From positions 1 through 64,000 of the forward strand of contig JANQKY010000060.1 of the NCBI GenBank assembly GCA_028280885.1: 64,000 nucleotides of DNA, read 5' to 3'. Positions 36,558 through 46,100 of this stretch are shown piece by piece (position 1 is the first letter of the stretch; each line of letters begins with the position of its first letter). Under the pieces are notes generated by a model. The model made no database searches and was not told the origin of the DNA. It was given only the letters and a program-made list of their open reading frames with translations. This DNA is from Tepidamorphus sp. Its GTDB lineage: Bacteria; Pseudomonadota; Alphaproteobacteria; Rhizobiales; Tepidamorphaceae. The position numbers and the translations under genes are program-made.

Positions 36558-36579
36558 GCGATATGATCAGACATATCGC
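36558..36579. promoter_or_regulatory. Perfect inverted repeat upstream of hutC
   Basis: GCGATATG (36558-36565) and CATATCGC (36572-36579) are perfect 8-bp arms separated by six bases, 30 bp upstream of the hutC start. It could be an autoregulatory operator, though its sequence differs from the hutH-hutF palindrome. Confidence 0.45.
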
Positions 36580-36779
36580 CGATATGACCGCATCGGCCGG
36601 CCGGGCGCAACTCCCTGCGGCGCGGCCCCGGCTCGGGCCCTGGCGGCACGGTATCGCCACACCTTCGTCGCGAACACCGCACCTTTCCAGAGAATTGCCG
36701 CATTGGCGCTGAAATAGAACCGGAATCCGCAATCAGGTTGCGCTCCGCAAGGCGGGGCGAGCCAACACACTGCGGAGTA

Positions 36780-37412
36780 ATGATGACATCGATCCTTCCA
36801 GAGACGATCCGGGGAATGGTCCTTTTCTGGTATCCTGATCTCACCTGGGGCCTGGCCTATGTGGACGCGGCCCGTCTCCTTCACCTTGCCTGCGTGGCGC
36901 TCGGCCTGGGGACCGTCGCCTTCGTCGCCATGTCGGTCCAGCGGATGCTTTTCGAGGATGGTACCGAGGACGACGTCGCGCTGCTGGAGACGGCGCATCG
37001 GCGGATCTGGCTTGCAATCGTCGGGCTTTGGCTTTCCGGCCTGGCGCTCATCGGCATTCGAACCGGGTTTGCGTTCTCAGCCTTCACGCCGAAACTGATG
37101 ATGAAGCTCGTCACGGTTTCGATCCTCACGGCGGACGCGGTGCTGATGGGCCGGCTGGTCACGCCGATCCTGCGGGCTGCGCGCGGCCGGGCGCTCGTTC
37201 GTCTCGACTTTCCGGCCAAGGCCATCATCGCGAGTTGTGCCGCGATTTCGGCGGCAAGCTGGTCCTTCGCGCTGCTCCTCGGCGGGTCGTCGATCCTCAA
37301 GCCCGCCGGGTTCCCGGCCCTGGTGACGCTCGGCGCGATGATCTACGCCACAGCCTTCGTCTTCACCAACGCCGTCGTGGTCCTGTCGCATCGGATGCGT
37401 CCGGCGCAATAG
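36780..37412 (+). CDS. Hypothetical five-helix membrane protein
   Basis: A 210-residue protein I cannot assign to a named family. It has five predicted membrane helices at about residues 31-51, 76-97, 104-126, 147-168 and 178-203, and a short acidic cytoplasmic-type loop after helix one (LFEDGTEDDVALLETAHRR). No cofactor motif is visible. Tandem ATGs at 36780 and 36783 follow GGAG; the second has the better spacing. It lies alone between hutC and the molybdopterin oxidase gene, divergent from hutC, with no evident operon partner. Confidence 0.6.
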   Translation: MMTSILPETIRGMVLFWYPDLTWGLAYVDAARLLHLACVALGLGTVAFVAMSVQRMLFEDGTEDDVALLETAHRRIWLAIVGLWLSGLALIGIRTGFAFSAFTPKLMMKLVTVSILTADAVLMGRLVTPILRAARGRALVRLDFPAKAIIASCAAISAASWSFALLLGGSSILKPAGFPALVTLGAMIYATAFVFTNAVVVLSHRMRPAQ

Positions 37413-37639
37413 GAATGGCCGACATCGTTTCGGCCGGCATCGAGCCGGCCGAAACGAGACCCTAGTCGAGCGCAGGACGGCGGTTGCACCAGTACGGAAC
37501 CGGCTTCGAGAACGCCGGAGGCGATCTCGAACCAACATCCGCTGCCCCTATCGTCATCCTAGACGACCGCAACGCCCTATCAATTTGCCACCGCGACCGG
37601 GATGCCGTACCGGTAAACGCTGGCAAGGGAACCGACATC

Positions 37640-39946
37640 ATGAAATTCGGCATAGGCCAATCCGTCGTTCGCAAGGAGGACAAGCGCCTCGTCAGCGGAC
37701 AGGGGGTGTTCGTGGACGACGTTGCGCCGCCCGGCGCCCTGCAGGCGGCGATCCTGCGCTCGCCGATGGCGCATGCCCGGATCGCCGGGATCGATATCGA
37801 CGATGCACTGGCCGCGCCTGGCGTGCACGCCGTGCTCACCGGCCTGGACTATGCCGGCGACGGCATCGGCGGGCTCGGCTGCCACACGATCCTGCCCGGC
37901 ATCCACGCCAATGCGGCCGCGCCGCAGGCCCCGGCAATCGGCGTCGACCGCGTCCGCTATGTCGGCGCGCCGGTCGCGATCGTGCTGGCCGACAGCCGCC
38001 GGGCGGCGCGCGACGCGGCCGAGCGGATCGTCGTCGACTATGAGGAACTGCCGGCGGCCATCACCCCCGCCGAGGCACTTGCGGACGGCGCGCCGGCGCT
38101 CTGGGAGGAGGCGCCCGGCAATGTCGCCTTCGACGTGAGCCTGGGTGATGAGGCCGCCGTCGAGGCGGCATTCGCGCAAGCAGCCCACATCACGCGCCTG
38201 TCGGTTCACAACAACCGGGTGTCGGCGAACGCGATGGAGACGCGCGGCGCGATCGCGACCTATGAGGCAAGCCAGGACAAGCTGACGCTGCGCACCTCGA
38301 CCCAGTCGCCGCATGCGGTGCGCGGCGAGATCGCGCGCATGCTCGGCATGCCGCAGGCCGCCATCCGCGTGGTTGCCGGCGATGTCGGCGGCGGCTTCGG
38401 GATGAAGGGCTGCGTCTATGCCGAGGAGGTGCTCGTCGCCTGGGCAGCGCGGCGGCTGCGCGCCACCGTGTGCTGGCAGGCCGACCGCTCGGAATCGCTG
38501 TTGTCGGACTATCATGGCCGCGACCAGTGGGCCGACGGCGCGCTTGCACTCGACGTCGATGGCCGGATCCTCGCGCTGAAGGTGACAAGCGACTACAATA
38601 CCGGCGCGCATCTGGCCTCCAGCGGCGGCGTGCCGCCGATGTTCGCCTCGGCGCTGGCGACGGGCTGCTACCGGGTGCCGGCAGCTTACGCCTATTCGCG
38701 CGCGGTCTACACCAACACCTCGCCGACCCAGCCCTATCGCGGCGCCGGCCGGCCGGAGGCCTCCTATCTGATCGAACGGCTGATCGACAAGGCGGCGCGG
38801 GAAACGGGCCGCGACCCTGTCGCGCTCAGGCGCCAGAACATCCTGACCGCCGGCGAGATGCCGCACAAGACGCCGCTGCTCTACACGATCGACAGCGGCG
38901 ACTATCCGGCGATCCTCGACCGGGCGCTGGAGGCAGCCGACTGGTCCGGGTTCGCGAAACGGCGGACGGCGGCGAAGAAACGCGGCCGGCTGCGCGGCAT
39001 CGGCCTGGCGCTGCACATGGAGAATGCCGGGCTTGCCAACGAGACCGCGGAAATCCGCTTCGATGCCAGCGGCAGCGTCACGGTGATCGCCGGCACCTTC
39101 AGCCATGGCCAGGGCCACGAGACGGTCTATGCGCAGATGGTCTCGGACTTCCTCGGCGTGCCGTTCGATGCCATCCGGTTCCTGCAGGGGGATACGGATG
39201 CGGTGTCGTTCGGACGCGGCACGGTCGCCTCGCGCTCGATGATCAATGGCGGCGGCGCGCTGCGGGTGGCGGCCGACCGGATCATCGACCGCGGCCGGGC
39301 GATCGCCGCCCACATGCTGGAGACGGATGCCGGCGACATCGATTTTGACGCCGGCCGCTTCGTCGTTGCCGGCACCGACAGGGCGGTCTCGATCCAGCAG
39401 GTCGCGGCGATGTCCTACATGCCGATGCTGCCGGGCGATCTCGGTCTCGGCCTGTTCGCGGAAGGCTCGTTCCAGCTCGGCGGCTTCTGCTTTCCCAATG
39501 GCTGCCAGATCGCCGAGGTGGAGGTCGATCCCGAGACCGGCGCGACCGAGGTCCTCTGCATCACCTCGGTCGACGATGTCGGCACGGTGGTCAATCCGAT
39601 GCTGCTCGAAGGCCAGATGGTCGGCGGGATCGCGCAAGGGGTCGGCCAGGCGCTGCTGGAGACCGTGGTCTACGAGCCCGGCTCCGGACAGCTCGTCACC
39701 GGGTCCTTTACCGACTACGCCATGCCGCGCGCCGCCGACATGCCGCCTGTCGACTTCATCACGCACTCCACCCCGACGCCGACCAATCCGCTCGGCGTCA
39801 AGGGCGCGGGCGAAGCCGGCACGGTCGGAGCGACGCCGGCGGTGATCCTCGCCGTGCTCGACGCGCTTGGCCCGCTCGGGGTCAGCGATATCGCCCTGCC
39901 CGCCACGCCGTCGCGGGTCTGGGAGGCGATCCGGGATGCCGGCTGA
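37640..39946 (+). CDS. Xanthine dehydrogenase/aldehyde oxidase family molybdopterin-binding large subunit
   Basis: A 768-residue molybdenum hydroxylase large subunit. It starts IGQSVVRKEDKRLVSGQGVF and contains the Moco regions GDVGGGFGMKG, PYRGAGRPEASYL, FSHGQGHET and, near the end, LGVKGAGEAGTVGATPA with the catalytic Glu. The Y-R-G-A-G-R loop is that of form-II 'CoxL-like' enzymes rather than true CO dehydrogenases (AYRCSFR). Such subunits hydroxylate aldehydes or N-heterocycles and normally need a 2Fe-2S small subunit and an FAD medium subunit; neither is adjacent. The ATG at 37640 matches the family start; upstream in-frame codons are not conserved. Confidence 0.88.
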   Translation: MKFGIGQSVVRKEDKRLVSGQGVFVDDVAPPGALQAAILRSPMAHARIAGIDIDDALAAPGVHAVLTGLDYAGDGIGGLGCHTILPGIHANAAAPQAPAIGVDRVRYVGAPVAIVLADSRRAARDAAERIVVDYEELPAAITPAEALADGAPALWEEAPGNVAFDVSLGDEAAVEAAFAQAAHITRLSVHNNRVSANAMETRGAIATYEASQDKLTLRTSTQSPHAVRGEIARMLGMPQAAIRVVAGDVGGGFGMKGCVYAEEVLVAWAARRLRATVCWQADRSESLLSDYHGRDQWADGALALDVDGRILALKVTSDYNTGAHLASSGGVPPMFASALATGCYRVPAAYAYSRAVYTNTSPTQPYRGAGRPEASYLIERLIDKAARETGRDPVALRRQNILTAGEMPHKTPLLYTIDSGDYPAILDRALEAADWSGFAKRRTAAKKRGRLRGIGLALHMENAGLANETAEIRFDASGSVTVIAGTFSHGQGHETVYAQMVSDFLGVPFDAIRFLQGDTDAVSFGRGTVASRSMINGGGALRVAADRIIDRGRAIAAHMLETDAGDIDFDAGRFVVAGTDRAVSIQQVAAMSYMPMLPGDLGLGLFAEGSFQLGGFCFPNGCQIAEVEVDPETGATEVLCITSVDDVGTVVNPMLLEGQMVGGIAQGVGQALLETVVYEPGSGQLVTGSFTDYAMPRAADMPPVDFITHSTPTPTNPLGVKGAGEAGTVGATPAVILAVLDALGPLGVSDIALPATPSRVWEAIRDAG

Positions 39947-39951
39947 GGTGC

Positions 39952-40282
39952 CCCGTGTCGGTGCCGGTTTTCGCGGCCGGGGAAGCATGGAAGTGTCCGG
40001 GTTCCCCGATCCCGGATAATCGCTATCGCGATTTCCGGGATGACGAGGGAGAGGTTGGTGTCCGGTTGCCCTACACTCTGATGTCATTGCCGGGCTTGTC
40101 CCGGCAATGGCAGGGATGAGCGTGTGGACCACCCCTTTTCCCTCGTCATCCCGGACGGCTGACAAGCCAAGCCGGGATCGAGGAGCCCCTGTCGGTGCCG
40201 GTTTTCACGGCCGAGGGAGCACGGAAGCGGCCGGGCTCCCCGATCCCGGATAATCGCTGTCGCGATTTCCGGGATGACGCGG
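39952..40282. repeat. Pair of ~96-bp direct repeats with central hairpins
   Basis: The 622-bp gap 39947-40568 holds two copies of a ~96-bp unit, about 39952-40047 and 40186-40282, each starting TGTCGGTGCCGGTTTTC. Each contains a strong hairpin with ATCCCGGA and TCCGGGAT arms (40009-40041 and 40243-40275). Between them is a perfect 10-bp stem with a 5-base loop at 40085-40109 (CATTGCCGGG/CCCGGCAATG). The central unit recurs inverted at 48631-48671. No gene is seen here; the tail 40300-40568 shows nothing recognisable. Confidence 0.8.
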
Positions 40283-40568
40283 GAAAGGGATACGCCCAAC
40301 TGTAACCCGCAGAGCCGTCAACTCCGACTTGATCGGGTGTCCAGCGCCCCCCTGCGCCGGTAACGACGTTTGCCATTCTTAGCCGCCGCCCTGCAACATC
40401 CGGTTCCTCAACGCGGATCAATGACTTATGGTCCACCTGAGATTGCCGCCCTGGTGTACGGGCCCTTCGGCTCGAGGACTTTCAGTTTACCGGCGCTAGC
40501 CGGGACAGGTTATTTCGGAACGGTCCGCGAATTTCCGGCTTCAAGCCGGCGGTTCGCGCAAGCAGCGC

Positions 40569-42737
40569 ATGAACAAAGCGATCGAACGCATCCAGAACCT
40601 CGGATTTCTCGGCGCCATCGCCGAGGAGGATCTCGAACAGCTCAGCCCGCCGCCGCAGCTGATAACGGTCGAGCCGGGCGAGACGATCCTCTGGGAAGGC
40701 GAGCCCGGCCAGCATTTCTACCTGCTGCTGCGCGGCAAGCTGCGCCGGTTCGTCGATAACGAGTTCGGTGTGCGGACCTTCGCCGGCGACGTGCTGCCGG
40801 GCGAAGGGGTCGGCGCCTCCGGCCTTTTGACCGAGCGCCGCAACATGGCGACCGTGCGCGCGCTCTACCGCAGCGAGGTCGCGCGGTTCTCGCGGTCGGC
40901 CTTCCTGCAGCTGATGGTGCTGTCCTGGGAATTCGCGATGAACACGTCGCGCCAGCAGGTCGACCGGGCCCGCAGTGCCACGGTGCCCGGCGGCCGGCGC
41001 CATAGTGTCAAGACGATCGCCCTCGTTCCCCTCGATACAGCGATCGACCATGGCGGCTTCGTCACCCAGCTCGCCGAAACCCTCGAAGGCATGGGGAGCG
41101 TCGCCGTCGTCGACCGGAGCGTTCTCAAGAGCGACCGGGCGGAGGATATTGACGCGGCGATCACCGCGCTCGAAGCCTTCGAGCGCGGCCACGACCTGGT
41201 GCTCTTCGAAGCCACCGGCGAAGTCGACGAGTGGAACCGGCTGGCGGTGCAGCTTGCCGACATGGTGCTGTTCGTTACCGGTTCGACATCGCCGGCGTCC
41301 CTCAGCGACATCGAGACCGAACTGCTTGCACCGGTCGAGCCGGAACTGCTGCCGCGCATCGATCTCGTCATCCTGCATGGCCGGACATGGCAGCCCGATT
41401 GCGGGACGCGGCGCTGGCTCGACATCCGCAAGATCGACGAATGGCACCACGTGCGGCACGGCAACACCGGCGACCTGCAGCGGCTGTCGCGCATCCTGAC
41501 GGACAACGCGGTAACCCTGGTGCTGAGCGGCGGCGGCGTCCGGGGGTTCACCGAGGTCGGGGCGCTGAAGGCCCTGTCGGAGGTCGGCATACCGATCGAC
41601 CGGGTCGCCGGCACGAGCATGGGGGCGATCATCGGGGCGTTCCTCGCCCGCGGCGGCGACGCCGAGACCGTCTACCAGAACGTTATCGACTGGCTCGACA
41701 ACCTCACCATCGGAACCGACGTCACGCTGCCGATCCTCTCCTTCACGCATGGCAAGAAGAACCACGACCTGCTGCAACGCCTGTTCGGCGACGCACGGAT
41801 CGAGGACCTGCCGATCAGCTTCCTGTGCCTGTCGACCGACATCTCCGCCAACCAGTCCATCGTCCACGATCGCGGGGCGCTGTGGCGGGCGATCCGCGCC
41901 AGCAGTTCGGTGCCGGGCCTCATGCCGCCGCTGTTCGACGACGGCAAGATGCTGGTCGACGGAGGCATCCTCAACAACATCCCCGCCGACGTCGTTGCGG
42001 AGCGCTATGCCGGGCGGATCATCGTCATCGACGTCTCGCTGGTGAAATCCTACGACGTCCCGCTCGAATACAACGACGTCGTCCCGTCGGGATGGCAGAT
42101 CCTGTGGCGCAAGCTCAACCCGTTTGTCCCGGCGCTGCAGGTCCCGACGATCTCCGACGTGCTGGTGCGCACGGGTACGTTGACCGGCACCGCCAAACGA
42201 CGCGCCGCGCGGATGCTCGCCGACCTCTACATCCTGCCGCCGATCAGCGGCGTCGGCCTGACCGACTTCAAGAAGGCGCATCGGATGATCGACCTGGGCT
42301 ATCAGCACACCTCGAAACAGCTGCGGTCGATGGGCAGCGAGGCATTGCGCGCGATCTTCACCGGCATTTCCGGTATCGGCATAAACGCGGAGGCGGTCGA
42401 CGAGGGCCAGGCCGCGCCGATCGACCGGACGCTGTTCAACGAAATCGTCGGTGTCGACGACGATCAGATCTTCGACGACCTGGTCCGCGACTTCATCGCG
42501 ACACTGCCGGACACCATGCGCGACATCGAACGTGCGGTCGCCCAGGCGGACTGGTCGGAGGCCCGGCAACTGTCGCATCGCGCCAAATCGTCGGCGACGA
42601 GCATCGCGGCGCTGTCGCTGAAGCAGCTGTTCCAGGCCATCGAGAACGATGCCAAGGCCGGCGGGAGCGATGCCCTGGCGGAGCGGATCGACGCGGCGTG
42701 GCGGGAGTTCAAGCGGCTCGAAAGGGCCTATACGTAA
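40569..42737 (+). CDS. cNMP-binding/patatin-like phospholipase with C-terminal HPt domain
   Basis: A 722-residue multidomain protein. Residues about 15-125 form a cyclic-nucleotide-binding fold (VEPGETILWEGEPGQHFYLL, then LLRGKLRRF). Residues 145-300 form a Rossmann-like segment as in neuropathy-target-esterase homologues. Residues about 315-510 form a patatin hydrolase with oxyanion loop LVLSGGGVRGFTEVGAL (Gly321-Gly326), nucleophile Ser350 in GTSMG and Asp464 in DGGILNN. The C-terminal ~100 residues form a histidine-phosphotransfer domain with His670 in LSHRAKSSATSI. A catalytic patatin joined to an HPt domain is unusual. The neighbouring hybrid kinase could phosphorylate His670 and control lipid hydrolysis (inference). 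No strong ribosome-binding site precedes the ATG at 40569. Confidence 0.88.
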   Translation: MNKAIERIQNLGFLGAIAEEDLEQLSPPPQLITVEPGETILWEGEPGQHFYLLLRGKLRRFVDNEFGVRTFAGDVLPGEGVGASGLLTERRNMATVRALYRSEVARFSRSAFLQLMVLSWEFAMNTSRQQVDRARSATVPGGRRHSVKTIALVPLDTAIDHGGFVTQLAETLEGMGSVAVVDRSVLKSDRAEDIDAAITALEAFERGHDLVLFEATGEVDEWNRLAVQLADMVLFVTGSTSPASLSDIETELLAPVEPELLPRIDLVILHGRTWQPDCGTRRWLDIRKIDEWHHVRHGNTGDLQRLSRILTDNAVTLVLSGGGVRGFTEVGALKALSEVGIPIDRVAGTSMGAIIGAFLARGGDAETVYQNVIDWLDNLTIGTDVTLPILSFTHGKKNHDLLQRLFGDARIEDLPISFLCLSTDISANQSIVHDRGALWRAIRASSSVPGLMPPLFDDGKMLVDGGILNNIPADVVAERYAGRIIVIDVSLVKSYDVPLEYNDVVPSGWQILWRKLNPFVPALQVPTISDVLVRTGTLTGTAKRRAARMLADLYILPPISGVGLTDFKKAHRMIDLGYQHTSKQLRSMGSEALRAIFTGISGIGINAEAVDEGQAAPIDRTLFNEIVGVDDDQIFDDLVRDFIATLPDTMRDIERAVAQADWSEARQLSHRAKSSATSIAALSLKQLFQAIENDAKAGGSDALAERIDAAWREFKRLERAYT

Positions 42738-43051
42738 CCCCTTCCACCGGTTTTGCGCGCGGCGGGATCGACGACCGCAAGGCCAATGCCCGACCGGGCC
42801 CTACCAGCCGTAGCGGCAGCCCCGACCCGCGTCGCGGGCCAGCATGGGGCGGCCAGCTTCCCGCTGCCGCGCCGATAGACTTCACCGGCGTAACCCTTTA
42901 TGTTGGGCGGTGTTTTTCAGGTTATCGGCAGACCGCAACCCACCGTTTCGGGGCGTGCGGGCCCGCCGGATCGGCACTTTTGGAAACGGCCTCATAGTTT
43001 CATGTCTTACGCTCTTTCAGACCCGATGATCAGGAGCACCGCAACGCAACC

Positions 43052-43096
43052 GTCGACCTATCCGGCGCCGACCTATCCGGCGCCGACCTGTCCGGC
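43052..43096. repeat. 15-bp tandem repeat, three copies, upstream of the hybrid kinase
   Basis: Three units of GCCGACCTATCCGGC (first and third with one change each) lie in the 434-bp gap between the patatin gene and the kinase gene. The rest of 42738-43171 contains no convincing gene; a short frame at 42900-43145 has no conserved features. Confidence 0.85.
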
Positions 43097-43171
43097 GCAA
43101 CAGCGATCGCCATTGCGGCGGGGCGACACGATGCCCGCCGGATAGTCGAACGATCGGGGCCGGACTTTCCC

Positions 43172-46100
43172 ATGTTCTGGACGCTGCGCCGTATTCTGAT
43201 CGTCATCGTGGTCATGTCCGCGCTGGCGATTGTGGCGGCGCTCTACTGGACGACGGCGACCTATCAGAATTTCGCGATCAAGGCCCAGGAGGAGTTCACC
43301 GCCTCGACCCTTGCCCATCTCGTCCGCCGGCAGGTGCAGGAGGAGCACCAGCGAAAGGTCAATCCGTTTATCGACGAATGGTCGAGGCTGTCGACGCTTC
43401 GCCAGGCGATGAGCGAGAACGATGCGGTCAAGGCGCGGATCGCCGCGGACCGCATGATGCTGACGCTGGAGGTCGCGGAAGGGCGTGTGCAGCTTCGCAA
43501 TGTCGTGATCTACGACAAGGCTTTCGATCCGGTCGCGGAAGCCGGGCGCGGCTCGGCGGAGAGCGTTTCCGGCGAACCGGCCATCGTCGACATCCTCAAG
43601 CGCCGCCCCAAGGCCGAACAACGCCGCATCACCTCCTTCATGTGGCGCAGCCCGGACGGGCGCCCCCTCTACAGCACGATTGCCCCAATCGGCGGCTTCC
43701 GCGTCGACGGCTTCGTCGAATTCGTTTCCGATCCGATTCCCGATCTGGCCGGAATAAGCGATGCGGTGATCGGCGATTTCAAGCTGCTCGATGTCAACGA
43801 CCGGGTGGTGTTCGCCGGCCGGAATTCGCTGCCGGCGGAATCGGTGCCGGGCGGGCCGGACCTGACGGTTCACGAGGTCCCGATCCGCAATGCCCTCGGC
43901 CAGACCTGGGCGATCGCCTCGCTGACCCGCGACGTCTCCGAGTTCAAGGCCAAGATCGTCCAGCTTCGCGACCAGGCGCTCGGGACCCTGCTGCTCGTCG
44001 TCTTCGGCATCTGCATCTTCGGCTGGCTGCTGCTCAGGCTGTCGGTGTTCCGCCGGCTGCGCGACTTTGCCCGCGCGATGAGCATGCTGGCGAACGGGCG
44101 CACCGACGTTGAGATCCCCGCTGTCGGCAGCGACGAGTTCCAGAACATGCGGCTGTCGCTGGAATCGCTGCGCAGCGCGGTGATCGACCGGCAGAACGCA
44201 ACCGCGGCGCTGCGCGAAAGCGAGGCGCGCGTCAGGGCGATCATCGATAACTCGCCCTACATCATCTATCTGAAGGACATCGAGGGGCGCTACACGCTGG
44301 TCAACACCATGATGGCGGAGATCAGCGGCCTCGATCCCGACGAGATGCGCGGCATGACCGCCTACGACCATCTGGCCAAGGCCGATGCCGACGACGTCGC
44401 CGAGATGGAACGAGAGGTGATCCGCACCGGCGAATTCCGCGAACGGGAAGCCGAAATCTCCCTGTTCGGCAGGACCCGCTTTGGCATCGTGGCGAAGTTT
44501 CCGGTCTTCGACACGGACGGAGAGCTATACGGCTTCGGCACCACGATTATCGACATCACCGAGCGCAAGAACTTCGAGAAGGACCTTCTGGCGACCCGCG
44601 AAAAGGCCGAGCAGCAGGCGCGGCTGCAGCGGGTCATCCTCGACAATGTCGGTCAGGGCATCCTGGTGTTCCAGGAGGGGTCGAAACTGCTGTTGTGGAA
44701 CGATCTCGCCACCAAGTTCACCGGCTTCTCCGTCGACATGATGAAGGACGGCATGACGATGCAGTCGGGATCCGAATTCCAGCTCAAGATCTTCGAAACC
44801 GACGAGCGGGTTCAGAGCCTGGTGGAGGATTTCGACCGCCGCCTGGCGGCCGGCGAGCGCGGCTTCGTCGTGACCTATCAGCGGCCCGGCATCGACAAGA
44901 CCTCCTGGGTGCAGGCCAGCCTGCGCTGCCTGCCCGACGGCATGGTGGTGCAGACCTTTCAGGACATATCCGACCTGCATCACGCGATCGACACCGCCCT
45001 GCAGGCGCAGCGGCAGGCGGAGGCGGCGAGCCGGGCCAAGTCCGACTTCCTGTCCAATATGAGCCATGAGCTGCGGACCCCGCTCAACGCCATTATCGGC
45101 TTTACCGAGTTCGTCATCGAGAATGACGAGGAGCCGATCACGGAGGAACAGGAGGAATCGCTGTCGCAGGTGCTGAAGGCCGGGCGGCATCTGCTTTTGC
45201 TCATCAACGACGTCCTCGACCTGTCGAAGATCGAAGCCGGCGCGGTCACGCTGTCGATCGAGCCGATCGACGCGGGACTGGCGGTGGACGAGTGCCTGTC
45301 GTTGACCTTGTCCTTTGCCGCCGGCCGCAATGTCACGATCAAGAACCTGCTGCCGAACGAGACGCTGCCGGCGATCGAGGCCGACCGGATCCGCTTCAAA
45401 CAGGTGTTCCTCAACCTCCTGTCCAACGCGATCAAATACAACAACGATCCCGGTACGGTCACGATCGAGCGCGGCCAGTCGAAACCGGGGCTGCTCAGGA
45501 TCGGCGTGCGCGACAGCGGACCGGGCATCCCGCCGGAGCTGATCAAGAACATCTTCGATCCGTTCGACCGGCTCGGCGCGGAAAACAGCGCCATCGAGGG
45601 GACCGGGATCGGACTGACCATCACCCGGAGCCTGATGGAGCAGATGGGCGGCACCGTGACCGTCGACAGCAAGCTGGGCGAAGGGGCGACCTTCTGGATC
45701 GACGTTCCCGTCTCCGACCGTCCGGCGGATGCGCCGCTTGGTCCGGCGGAAGCGGAGACGGGCCCCGCGATCGAAGGCCTTGTGCTGTATATCGAAGACA
45801 ACCCGGCCAATCTCGAGCTGGTTCGGAAGATCCTCAACCGACAGCCCGGCCTCGACTTCCTGGAGGCGCATACGGGTGAAATCGGCATCGAACGGGCGGT
45901 CGCCGAGACGCCCGACGTGATCCTGCTCGACATCAACCTGCCGGGGATGGATGGCTTTCAGGTTCTGGAAGTGCTTCAGACCCACCGCGAAACGCGGCAC
46001 ATTCCCGTCATCGCGCTGACGGCGGCGGCGACCCAGTCCGATATCCGCAGAGGCCATGCGGCCGGCTTCTACAGCTATCTGACCAAGCCGATCGCAGCCC

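Noticed and set aside
37640..39946. Aerobic carbon monoxide dehydrogenase CoxL
   Set aside because: The active-site loop reads Y-R-G-A-G-R rather than AYRCSFR, and coxM and coxS are absent.
42900..43145. Small gene between the patatin and kinase genes
   Set aside because: Its C-terminal third is the translation of the 15-bp tandem repeat, there is no ribosome-binding site, and no conserved sequence is seen.
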